Origin: Beroe forskalii
Taxonomy: Eukaryota > Ctenophora > Nuda > Beroida > Beroidae
Assembly (NCBI GenBank): GCA_011033025.1
Contig: WFMF01000541.1
Location: 47,873 to 111,872, forward strand
Reading direction: 5' to 3'
DNA length: 64,000 bases
Numbering within the stretch: position 1 is the stretch's first letter; every line of letters begins with the position of its first letter. The position numbers were made by a program, and so were the translations under genes. Positions 58,001 through 64,000 of this stretch are shown here, one piece after another. The notes under the pieces were generated by a model. That model worked only from the letters and a program-made list of their open reading frames with translations, was not told the origin of the DNA and searched no databases.

Positions 58001-60975
58001 AACGTTGTGAAATTGAAACTACAAATTTGCCAAAGAAAGAGCCGCACCTACATACGATGTAGGAATAAGCACAAAGACCCCTCCGAGAAGACATTCCCAG
58101 TCTTTGTGGTGGCCTCAGAGGACGGAGTCTACGTGGAAGCAGACGACGCCGATGGTTTGGATTCGTGAAATTAAATATCTTTTCAAACGCAAGGAAATAC
58201 CTTAATTTAAAATTTGTATACTCTTAAGCCGAGACTTTGGACTGGGCATGTGATGAGTAGCGCAGGGGTCCTGAAATTGATGGGAGATGTGCCATCAACA
58301 ACGAACTGGATTCGTTCAGTTCGTCGGAAAACGCGCTATCTGATGCCCTTTTCGAACACAAGGAAATATGAATTATCACAGAATGATCTAATCCGGACTA
58401 AAGTAATATCGTCTGATAGTGATATCATCCTCAGATGCGTGGACGATAATCAGCACTCTGATACAGAGGATCCGGAGTACAAAACACCAGTCAGTCTTAC
58501 ACGGTCTTGCTATGTGGACACTAGGTAAATGCCTTTCCGTCAGACACAAGTTTACGGGCTACGGCTTACCTTTCACCTTGTGATCGGGGATTCGAACAGG
58601 ATCATAAATTAATTTCAACCAAAAGATTCCCCAAGCCTCGTCCCTCCCCACCTTTTCTAACGATCTTTCCCTTTCCTCACCTATCCCTTTTCCATCCCTT
58701 TCTTATCTAACCCTTGCCTCACCTCCATCTCTTGCTCATCTACCTCTTTCCCCATCTCTTCCTTTCCTCTATCCCTTTTTACCCTTACTCATCTATCCGT
58801 TGTTCCTCAGCGCACGACTCAGTGATCCACATCATCGAGCAACTGCCTAACTCTCACCGATTGGAGGATTACAGCTTCCACTTTCCTGAGCACGGTCCTC
58901 AACGGGCACACCTGAACAGGGTCCTGCCTGTTCCTGTTGGGGGATGTGCTAGGACCATGCCTGTAGTCAGGTTTGTGGAAAGTACCTAGGACCATGCCTG
59001 TAGTCAGGTTTGTGAAGTGTACCTAGGACCATGCCTGTAGTCAGGTTTGTGGATTGTTCCTTGGACCATGCCTGTAGTCAGGTTTGTGTAATGTATCTGG
59101 AGCTCCTTCAGAATCCAGAATCTGGATTCTCCGTCTCGAGGAAAATTGCTGAAAACTCAATTATCTTTAAATTAGTGGATTGAAACGCTGGGTGAGGACA
59201 TCTGAAGGGTTTGTCACCCTCTGATACTTTTAGAAGGCGCTTGATCATGAGGTTTACATTTTAACATCCCTCAGGAAATCGTACATTGACCAGTTCGCGT
59301 TCCTGAATCACCCTGATCGGAACATCAAACCACCCAGCATAGACGACAGCAAACTGGCGGTAGCGGTCGGGGACAAGATGTACTCCAGGTGCGTTGTCCT
59401 GGGGAGGTTCGTTCGATGCATCGATCAATGAAGGGATTGATAAAGACGCGCATTTTACAATGCGCACAATTTACATTTCATAGAATTTCTGACGAAAGAA
59501 CAGTAAATTTCTACTCGTTCTTATCGATCTATCCAAGTAATTTAATGGGAAACCTCTTCTCACCTGAATACCCCCCTCAGAAGGACGACGTCGCTAGGAG
59601 ACCTACCCATGGCAATGCGGTACCGGCACATCATGACCACTGTGAAAGAGGTGCTGTGTGTGTGCCCCAGCGCTATCCACGGCAGAGGGCTTTACTGCAT
59701 GCAGGTGGGTTAAGAAACAGAGCTCAAATTTACTTCCGGGGACCAACGCTATAAAGTGTTCCCCACTTTCAGGATTGTTCAATGTACTATTTTATGCATT
59801 TTGTGTGCACCGTGCTGCGTAATTATTTCGATCGTGAGTCTTTTTCTATCAGCTCATTCAGTTTCTCCGTTGTGCTTGAACCGAGTTTCGTCTGCAGGAC
59901 ATATCCGTTGGTGAAATGATCATTGAGTACAGTGGCACACTTATCAGACCTATTCTATGTGATTACAGGGAGCGATATTACGATAGCAAGGTAAGCTCTA
60001 AGCTCTTCCATCAGCAACCAGGATTCACGTGGGTTTGTGGCGGATTCATGCTAGTTATTGTAGGCCGCAAGTTTGATTCCTGCACCATATTATCAACCAT
60101 GGCTGGGTTTGCTTCTTCATGAATCAAATTCAATGACAACCTGGACGTCAAATCATCTTTGTCATCTGTTTTCAAATGTTCTCACACGTTTCAGGGAATT
60201 GGAAGTTACATGTTTCGAATCGATGAGAATAAGGTCGTTGACGCCACGATGTCTGGGTCAATGGCACGTTTCATCAATCACTCCTGTGAACCAAACTGTT
60301 ACTCAAGGATAATAAACGTGGAGGGAAAGTAAGTAAATTATTTCTCAACTTTTATAAAGCGTGAATTCCGTGGTCTAGACTCTAGGCGTGTTTTTTTCTT
60401 CTTTTTTTCCGGAGAGACGAACACTTTGAACTTTTGAGGAAAATTATGAAAGTTTTGAATAATCCATTCTTGAACCTGCTGTATCAGTATAGCTGCCCTA
60501 GCCGTAGGTACTTTGGCTTCAGTAACAGCATAACTTCAATACTTATTTTCTTACATTCAACCGTTGTCTTCAACAGGAAGAAGATTATTATCTTCGCTGA
60601 AAGGAACATCGTCAAGGGTGAAGAACTGGTTTATGACTACAAGGTAATTAAATTCTTCATGGTAATGATAATGAGCACTCCTACGCGGTGCCATCACTAT
60701 GATAAAGCGCGCCTTGGGCATTCCTGCCCAGGGCCAAAATAATAACCGTTCAGCTCACCTATATTCCTGTTCTTCAACTGTAAATTTTCAGCAGTTACCT
60801 GCTTCCCTGTTTTTCATTGCCTCTTTCAAACCCTTCCAGCAGCCCCCCCCCCCCCGGAAATTTGAAAGGTTGAAACTTGAAATTCTTCATGATATTTCTC
60901 TTTCAGTTTCCTCCCGAAGACGTTAAGATCCCCTGCTTGTGTGGCTCTGAGAAGTGCAGAAAGTGGATGAACTGA
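31416..60975 (+). CDS. KMT2A: KMT2A/KMT2B (trithorax/MLL)-type histone H3K4 methyltransferase, whole locus
   Basis: A nuclear lysine methyltransferase that acts on histone H3 K4 within a WDR5/RBBP5/ASH2L/DPY30 core. The order PHD1-3, reduced bromodomain, start of ePHD4, long disordered middle, FYRC, Win-like motif, SET and post-SET is that of the MLL1/MLL2 (KMT2A/B) branch. KMT2C/D have PHD clusters arranged differently, and SET1 has none. More than 30 exons are traceable by AG/GT signals and consistent phases. Not seen: a CXXC domain, most of ePHD4, FYRN, and a Taspase-1 site (QxDG-type). The first exon is also not found, since exon 31416 opens in phase 1. The locus contains a gap, a duplicated PHD block and a nested minus-strand gene, so it is not one clean model as assembled. 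Confidence 0.92.
33000..33905. repeat. Intronic minisatellite, 16-17 bp unit (tctactctgacaccag)
   Basis: About 55 units lie in the KMT2 intron 32760-33950, with looser units from 32815. A higher-order repeat of ~318 bp is visible (33105-33420 against 33423-33740). The inverse unit forms another array at 54160-54520. Confidence 0.95.
35532..38471 (+). CDS. KMT2A: KMT2 PHD1-PHD3, bromodomain remnant, ePHD4 start: copy 1
   Basis: Exons are 35532-~35665, 35924-36072, 36391-36490, 36634-36753, 36946-37027, 37206-37303, 37443-37583, 37846-37989, 38093-38219 and 38400-38471. PHD1 is CYLCG...[12 protein letters not shown]...CERC. PHD2 is CEVC...[13 protein letters not shown]...CESC. PHD3 (H3K4me3-reader type) is [20 protein letters not shown]...CEHWVH...CKRCC. 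The bromodomain part keeps only the C-terminal helices ([20 protein letters not shown], then [17 protein letters not shown]). The last exon starts ePHD4 ([12 protein letters not shown]). All splice sites are canonical. The contig ends 1 kb later at the gap. Confidence 0.93.
36495..36530. repeat. G-rich tract in intron
   Basis: Fourteen Gs are followed by ctgggggtttgggggg, just after the PHD1b donor. The matching place in copy 2 (43755) has only a short G-run. It could be a G-quadruplex or a sequencing problem. Confidence 0.6.
38480..39452. other. Low-quality contig end before gap
   Basis: From about 38850 the sequence breaks into runs of 4-10 identical bases (a, c, g and t in turn), unlike any other part of the window, and ends at the Ns. 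Exon content cannot be judged here. The missing ePHD4 exons may lie in or near it. Confidence 0.7.
39453..39552. other. Assembly gap, exactly 100 N
   Basis: One hundred consecutive Ns, the usual placeholder for a join of unknown size. Sequence on the two sides contains the same KMT2 exons. Confidence 1.
39715..40590. repeat. Tandem repeat, ~360 bp unit
   Basis: Units with catttacatgataagaaagtcaaacc ... cagaaactatgttccacttc ... gacgtacggatgaaatatcatcag start at 39724 and 40081, and a partial third at about 40441. Each contains several 'atgcttacaattgttacac' sub-repeats. Confidence 0.85.
40839..45875 (+). CDS. KMT2A: KMT2 PHD1-PHD3 and bromodomain remnant: copy 2
   Basis: Exons are 40839-~40975, 41272-41420, 43650-43749, 43870-43989, 44169-44250, 44412-44509, 44961-45101, 45425-45568 and 45749-45875. 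All have the same lengths as copy 1 and almost identical protein. The acceptor of exon 45425 reads CTCAT instead of copy 1's CTCAG, so normal splicing into it should fail. The intron after PHD1a holds the 1.9 kb G-run element, and the intron after 44509 holds a repeat of the exon end. There is no ePHD4 exon after 45875. Similarity to copy 1 stops near 46000. Either an alternative haplotype joined at the gap, or a real tandem duplicate losing function. Confidence 0.88.
41498..43409. mobile_element. Non-autonomous DNA element with G-run/C-run ends, copy 2
   Basis: The same element as 3024-4943. It splits an intron of KMT2 copy 2. The flanks GTAATA (41492-41497) and GTAATA (43410-43415) are the target duplication, and copy 1 of the intron shows the uninterrupted site (gggcaatattgg at 36153). 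A ~38-bp poly-T tract lies at 42991-43027. A 124-codon ORF at 41913-42287 is broken by indels in the other copy, so coding is doubtful. Confidence 0.88.
44480..44800. repeat. Minisatellite copied from PHD3 exon end plus splice donor, ~70 bp unit
   Basis: The exon end gcgagcactgggtccatatt|gag with its donor gtgact is repeated at about 44551, 44622, 44692 and 44763. Three of the four extra units keep 'gaggtgact', an intact-looking 5' splice site. Copy 1 of the gene has none of these extra units. Confidence 0.9.
46000..47290. other. AT-rich sequence, nothing recognised
   Basis: No splice-flanked ORF, terminal repeat or RNA gene is visible. The expected ePHD4 and FYRN exons are not here in any frame I could read. 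Confidence 0.5.
47293..48545 (-). CDS. Small secreted, possibly GPI-anchored protein, nested in KMT2 locus
   Basis: Exons on the complement are 48387-48545, 47633-47899 and 47293-47574, all phase 0, giving about 235 residues. The start [18 protein letters not shown] is a clear signal peptide, and the mature part has about seven Cys ([33 protein letters not shown]). The last exon is Ser/Thr/Pro-rich and ends in a hydrophobic tail ([19 protein letters not shown]) at the stop, as GPI signals do. The second intron would be only 58 bases (GTAAAG...TACAAG), so exon 3 is the weak point. No family is recognised. An in-frame ATG at 48638 is less likely because it would bury the signal peptide. Confidence 0.6.
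48640..49534. other. Intergenic/intron, nothing recognised
   Basis: AT-rich, no exon with flanking splice sites. It holds the upstream region of the minus-strand gene and the intron before the next KMT2 exon. Confidence 0.5.
49535..51419 (+). CDS. KMT2A: KMT2 middle exons after missing ePHD4/FYRN
   Basis: Exons are 49535-49698, 49904-49989, 50449-50534, 50805-50948, 51070-51143 and 51311-51419. Phases chain without conflict (0, 2, 1, 0, 0, 2). The first exon opens in phase 0 while the last bromodomain exon ends in phase 1, so at least one exon between them is missing. Segments include [20 protein letters not shown] (helical, charged), [20 protein letters not shown], and a basic stretch [16 protein letters not shown] recognise no domain. 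Assignment to KMT2 rests on strand and on phase continuity downstream. Confidence 0.7.
51586..52789 (+). CDS. KMT2A: KMT2 exon with two coding minisatellites
   Basis: A 401-codon exon. After [17 protein letters not shown] and an Ala-rich stretch come ~18 copies of a five-residue repeat (x-x-K/R/M-D-T, mostly SHKDT or SHRDT; 51790-52070). These are followed by a His/Gln-rich region of 6-7 residue units around QHxxxQH (52130-52560) and three QPDVRVTS units. Phase is 0 in and 1 out. The section is surely disordered. The opposite-strand ORF rich in GWYPCGWYP is a shadow of the first repeat. Confidence 0.85.
51785..52075 (+). repeat. Coding minisatellite, 15 bp unit (gataccagccacaag)
   Basis: About 19 units without frame disruption. 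Substitutions mostly change the third unit residue among K, R and M. The frame is kept because the unit is a multiple of three. Confidence 0.95.
52934..53775 (+). CDS. KMT2A: KMT2 exons, one with an apparent frameshift
   Basis: Exon 52934-53059 ([14 protein letters not shown]...) uses the acceptor gcagaaag|G to stay in frame. Exon 53291-53775 opens in phase 1 as [17 protein letters not shown] and reads to a stop at 53551. Another frame ([13 protein letters not shown] ... SQSQQT) is open from about 53505 to the exon end and connects correctly to the next exon. A single missing or extra base near 53500-53550 is the simplest explanation. The exon ends with a GC donor (ACAG|GCAAGC). Confidence 0.65.
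53776..53931 (+). other. Non-canonical GC-AG intron in KMT2
   Basis: The donor ACAG|GCAAGC and acceptor TTCCCAG|AGGAT are joined in phase 1 (Thr-Glu). No in-frame GT donor is available before the stop at 53799. GC-AG introns usually have this strong donor context. Confidence 0.65.
53932..55267 (+). CDS. KMT2A: KMT2 exons, disordered region
   Basis: Exons are 53932-54050 ([15 protein letters not shown]...), 54557-54682 ([20 protein letters not shown]...) and 54971-55267 ([20 protein letters not shown], then a lysine-rich KKKKSKK patch). All are phase-consistent with neighbours. No domain is recognised. The segment is polar and probably unstructured. Confidence 0.75.
54155..54525. repeat. Intronic minisatellite, 16-17 bp unit (ggtgtcagagtaaact), inverted relative to 33 kb
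   Basis: About 22 units. The unit is the reverse complement of the array at 33000-33905 (agtttactctgacacc). Both arrays lie in introns of the same gene and end 30-50 bases before an acceptor. Confidence 0.95.
55461..57533 (+). CDS. KMT2A: KMT2 large exon, 691 codons, disordered
   Basis: The longest exon, open throughout, phase 0 at both ends ([15 protein letters not shown]... to ...LVEKTYK). It is rich in Ser, Pro, Lys and Thr, with SUMO-type motifs such as [32 protein letters not shown]. This region corresponds to the long unstructured segment between FYRN and FYRC in MLL proteins. No Taspase-1 cleavage motif is seen. Opposite-strand and other-frame ORFs here are shadows. Confidence 0.9.
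57743..59388 (+). CDS. KMT2A: KMT2 FYRC domain and Win-like motif exons
   Basis: Exons are 57743-57865 ([14 protein letters not shown]...), 57986-58154, 58435-58524, 58811-58970 and 59275-59388. FYRC begins [20 protein letters not shown], continues [14 protein letters not shown] and [20 protein letters not shown], and ends with [11 protein letters not shown]. The FYRC residues in exon 58435-58524 lie in a different frame from the longer ORF at 58214-58528, which is therefore a shadow. GCART (encoded near 58944-58958) matches the GSARA/GCARA Win motif that binds WDR5 and sits ahead of the SET domain as in MLL. Confidence 0.92.
58951..59098. repeat. Minisatellite copied from FYRC exon end plus splice donor, 37 bp unit
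   Basis: aggaccatgcctgtagtcag|gtttgtg is repeated four times at 58951, 58988, 59025 and 59062. Each copy has the same exon end and the same GTTTGT donor; the first is the real one. Confidence 0.95.
59581..60975 (+). CDS. KMT2A: KMT2 SET and post-SET exons, C-terminus
   Basis: Exons are 59581-59704, 59898-59990, 60195-60328, 60577-60643 and 60907-60975. SET begins PMAMRYRHI and has [10 protein letters not shown] (SAM-binding start), [32 protein letters not shown], the catalytic [12 protein letters not shown] and EELVYDYKF. Post-SET is [14 protein letters not shown] and then stop, with the Cys pattern CxCx4C that binds zinc. All expected catalytic residues are present, so this end should be active if expressed. 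It is the best-conserved part of the gene. Confidence 0.97.
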
Positions 60976-61110
60976 GATCTTCCTCGGAATCACTGTCCCA
61001 TCAATGAGCTGTTCCTCGGAATCACTGTCCAATCAGATGAACTGATTTCTCCTCACTGGCCAATCAGTGTGCAAGATGAACTGATTTCTCCTCACTGGCC
61101 AATCAGCAGG
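60961..61110. repeat. 3' UTR tandem repeat copying the stop-codon context, ~35-45 bp units
   Basis: gatgaactga, which spans the last codons and stop at 60966-60975, recurs at 61037 and 61075. Ctcctcactggccaatcag occurs twice and cctcggaatcactgtc twice. The array starts inside the coding end. Confidence 0.85.
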
Positions 61111-61459
61111 TGGCACCTATTAGCAAAACCTTCATCTACCCTCCAGACACTGCATGTTACGTACTGTTGACCAGACTTGGATTCTTTGCGGGGTTATACT
61201 GGGTCCCAAGGGGCAAATGCGGGCAGATAATGTTACCAGATATTTGTGGTAATAGACAATTAGATCTTTCAGATAAGAGTGGGGCCATCGATAAAAGACG
61301 TCTGCATTCCGCATAAATTTCGCCATTTTAGACCCCCCCCCCCCTTGACTGCAATCCGTTCCACCCATTAAATCTCTGGGATCAATTTTTGGTGAAATCA
61401 GCTCCCTGGGACTCGGTATAATAAATTTCATTCGAAACTTGAAAGTGATGGCGAATTTG

Positions 61460-61465
61460 AATAAA
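61460..61465 (+). terminator. Possible poly(A) signal AATAAA
   Basis: The first AATAAA on the plus strand after the KMT2 stop, 485 bases downstream. Further candidates lie at 61899-61908 (aataaataaaac), so the true 3' end is not decided. Confidence 0.4.
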
Positions 61466-61559
61466 TGTATATCAGTACCAAACCTTTTATTGACAAAATT
61501 ACGGAGGTCGAAATTTTTAAAGCTGAGAACTTAGGAACTTCATTTTCTGTAAATAGCGC

Positions 61560-62320
61560 TATTAAATGATGGGTTTAGTGACAAGTAAAAATTGCAAAGT
61601 GAGATATTACACACGAGCGGCCATGAGCTCCACTCTGTTATATCGTTTCAAGACCGAAGCTGATCCTGAGGCTTTAATCGAAAGGTTTCTTTTTTGCGAG
61701 TTATTCGACCACAATTATGCACCAACTTTTGGGACAGCCTTGTGGTTGATACCATCCCCTCCCTCTGGTCGGTGCATGATTATTCTTAAGCTATATCAAT
61801 TTAAAATAATGTGCAAGTACATCTGTGTGTGGAAGTTACTGATTTAAAGTAGATTCGTTTTGTAGTTTTGTAGGCGCAATTGGGACAGTCAATGACGCAA
61901 TAAATAAAACTTTAGTCCTTGATAGACTTTTAGTCTTTAATAATCTTTAATAAAGAATGAAATCAGAAAACCAATATTGCATGTTCCCACTAGACTATAT
62001 AGACTGCTATAACAGAAGCTCTGACAATCTTCGACTCTGGCGCGGTAAAGCCCAAGCCCCAAATACCAATCTTTATTATAGTGAACATACTCAAAGTATT
62101 GTAATCCATGCCAAATCAGAGAGTAGACTTAGAGGTCACGCCTTGTCCTTGATGTACCTTGTGGGTCCTTGTTTATTAAGTTAATCTGGCATTTTTAATA
62201 TGCGATTATGGACTTCCGAAGCGTTCTTTGCGAAATTATGTGAATTAAAATACAAGTATATGCCAAATTAAGTTTTTGACCTGTGTTACATATGCAAATC
62301 TTATCTTTCCTTAAAAATTT
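61560..62320. other. Downstream region, nothing recognised
   Basis: Two short ORFs (61566-61847 and 61957-62184) have no splice context or family resemblance. 62187-62320 is AT-rich. Confidence 0.5.
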
Positions 62321-62325
62321 GGCTA

Positions 62326-62565
62326 GTGTCCCATATAACCCCTGGCTCTTCATTATCTATGATAATGACGTCAGTCAGAAAAATATAGTTAAGCACACCT
62401 AGCGCTTTAAGGACTAGGGTTAGGGTCACGATTAAGGTCAGGATTTGTTAGGGTTAGGGTTAGGATTAAGGTTAGGGTTTTGGTTAGGGTCATGGTTAGG
62501 TTTAGGATACAGAAAAATTGACCTTTAGGTCTGTGACGTCACTCAGCCAGAGTTATATGGGACAC
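62326..62565. mobile_element. MITE with GTGTCCCATATAAC ends enclosing telomere-like repeats
   Basis: gtgtcccatataacccctggct (62326) faces agccagagttatatgggacac (ends 62565). tgacgtca-type words lie just inside both ends. The core (62412-62505) is ~10 variants of GGGTTAG. Confidence 0.8.
62412..62505. repeat. Interstitial telomere-like tract (gggttagg variants)
   Basis: Irregular TTAGGG-type hexamers with ttaagg and tcagga variants. It is too degenerate, and enclosed in a MITE, so not a chromosome end. Confidence 0.8.
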
Positions 62566-62599
62566 ATACCAAAAATTTACATCTACCAGAACGGTTAAA

Positions 62600-63100
62600 A
62601 ATAGAATTTAATGAACAAGGGCCGATAATGTATGTTTATCTTTATGCGCGTTATGCGTTTGCTGCGTACAAATGCACTTCCCATGCAAAAAGCATTGAAA
62701 ATCAAGTGCATTTGCGCGCAGCAAAAAAGCGTAACGCGCGTCGCAATAAATATTCGGGATAGGGATCGATGGAGATCGGAGATTTTCATTTTCTGCTTTT
62801 ACGGATCCTTACTCTTAGTCTTAAAGTTTAAGTTTTTCATCCCTCATTCAAGAGATTCATATGCTGGTGCAATCGCTACTATTTGCATGAGGCTGAATTT
62901 ATTGGTGATGTCTTAATGATTCATCCACATGACCAAATTCCAGATCGTTAATTTTCATCCTTTCAGTTTTATTTCTGTTAATGTTATAATATTTTAAATT
63001 AAATGCTTAAATTATTCACATTTCTATCTAATATTTCTAACTTTTCGTATCACTATCTCTGTTTGTGTTTTCAAGTTAAAAGAAAGAGGGCGAAAGTGTC
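62600..63100. other. Intergenic, small inverted repeats only
   Basis: 62640-62750 holds a weak foldback (tgcgcgttatgcgtttgctgcg against cgcagcaaaaaagcgtaacgcgcg) around a loop of ~60 bases. The rest is AT-rich. Confidence 0.5.
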
Positions 63101-63139
63101 ATAGTCATACCGCATGGCACATATCACAAATGGTGCCAT

Positions 63140-64000
63140 TGTCAGACGTTGTCTGACCCCTTAGCCTTCGGCGGGCGCGCGCGCGAAGCGCGCGCGTCCG
63201 CCGAAGGCAACGTCTGACAACGTCAGACAACGTCTGACAATAATCCATTGCATGTGCGCGTTTTTCATTTGATCAGTCCCTTTCCTAAGCCCGCATAGGT
63301 GTGTTTAATTTACGCGCCGCGCGCTTCCCTACGAGGAAGCGCGAGTGCGACGATATAGATATTACAGCCGGGTGTTGCCAGACGTTGCCTGCCCCATATT
63401 TTTTCCGGGGCGCGCGCGCAAGGGGGCCAGGCAACGCCTGGCAAGCCGGGTGTACGTGTTTAGCAATCAGTCCCTGTGATCGATGCGATATTGAACGATG
63501 AAACCACCTTTTCATCCCGCATACTCATAGGTTTCCCCTAACCAGGGGAGTCCCTAACTTTGCCGCGCCGCGCAATCTGTGTGCGAAACCAGGGTCCTAG
63601 TCAAAATAGCTAAACACGTATATCCCTGTTTGCGTTGCGCGGCGCGCTTCCTCAGAAGCGCCGCGCGCGTACACACACCTATGCGTAGACACACACGCAA
63701 ACAGGGATATACGTTTGCTAAACACGTATACCCCTGTTATCGTTCGCGCGGCGCGCTTCCTCAGAACAGGAAGATATACGTGTTTACGGAACACTTCCTA
63801 AGCCCGCATAGGTGTGTGTACGCGCGCGGCGCTTCCCTACGGAAGCGCGCCGCGCAACGCAGACAGGGATATACGTGTTTAGCAAATGGAACACCAGCAC
63901 TGTCCCAAAAGGGCCACGGTCAAATGAAAAATTTCCTAAGCCCGCATAGGTGTGTGTACGCGCCGCGCGCTTCCCTACGGGACACACACCTATGGGACCA
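63140..64000. repeat. Cluster of GC-rich hairpins and inverted repeat units
   Basis: gccttcggcgg and ccgccgaaggc (63162-63208) form a long stem closed by gcgcgcgcgaagcgcgcgc. Further hairpins are gcgcgcttcc-ctac(ga)ggaagcgcg near 63320 and 63830, and gcggcgcgcttcctcagaagcgccgcgc near 63640. The unit cctaagcccgcataggtgtgt occurs at 63284, 63800 and 63935, and inverted at 63675. gacagggatatacgtgttta occurs repeatedly in both orientations. It runs off the window end. Confidence 0.85.

Noticed and set aside
58214-58528. 100-codon plus-strand ORF as a KMT2 exon
   Set aside because: The FYRC-matching residues lie in another frame, from an acceptor at 58434, and connect in phase on both sides.
62412-62505. 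True telomere
   Set aside because: Degenerate units, only ~95 bases, enclosed in inverted ends and followed by other sequence.

Overview
This is eukaryotic, almost certainly metazoan, nuclear DNA. Genes are split into short exons with GT-AG introns, the sequence is AT-rich and crowded with repeats, and two genes are animal-type: DNAAF3 (ciliary dynein assembly) and a KMT2A/KMT2B (trithorax/MLL)-type histone H3K4 methyltransferase. The compact introns and heavy load of short DNA transposons suit a marine invertebrate, but I cannot place the phylum from sequence alone. The window is scaffolded assembly: exactly 100 N lie at 39453-39552, with poor, homopolymer-rich sequence just before them.

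Layout. 1-3.0 kb holds diverged tandem repeats. 3.0-4.9 kb is a 1.9 kb element with G-run/C-run ends; a second copy lies at 41.5-43.4 kb. 4.9-14.0 kb is bounded by ~1.25 kb inverted arms and packed with nested MITE-like elements and a minisatellite. 14.0-16.6 kb is more repeats. 16.7-21.5 kb is a near-perfect ~4.8 kb palindrome. Each arm carries the same promoter-like segment and first three exons of an unrecognised gene, so the two gene copies converge. One arm has a textbook non-autonomous Helitron whose empty site is preserved in the other arm. 21.5-28.1 kb is a ~2.6 kb unit duplicated in direct orientation; each copy is a ~1.25 kb leader plus a ~51-bp minisatellite. The last minisatellite unit supplies the start codon of DNAAF3. 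DNAAF3 (+, 28091-29841) has only its first five exons and then stops at tandem repeats.

The KMT2 gene (+, 31416-60975) fills most of the rest. It shows N-terminal exons of unknown fold, PHD1-3, a bromodomain remnant, the first exon of the extended PHD4, a long disordered middle with coding minisatellites, then FYRC, a WDR5-binding Win-like motif, SET and post-SET. The PHD1-bromodomain block is present twice, on the two sides of the gap (35.5-38.2 and 40.8-45.9 kb). The rest of ePHD4 and FYRN are not found, and exon phases across 45875-49535 do not match, so exons are missing there. A separate minus-strand gene for a small secreted, possibly GPI-anchored protein lies inside the gene at 47.3-48.5 kb.

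The most interesting features are: (1) minisatellites seeded at exon edges, copying splice donors, a start codon or a stop-codon context; (2) the gene-bearing palindrome with the dated Helitron insertion; (3) the G-run transposon family with filled and empty sites; (4) a duplicated KMT2 module with a lost splice acceptor in one copy; (5) one 16-17 bp minisatellite family in opposite orientation in two introns of the same gene.
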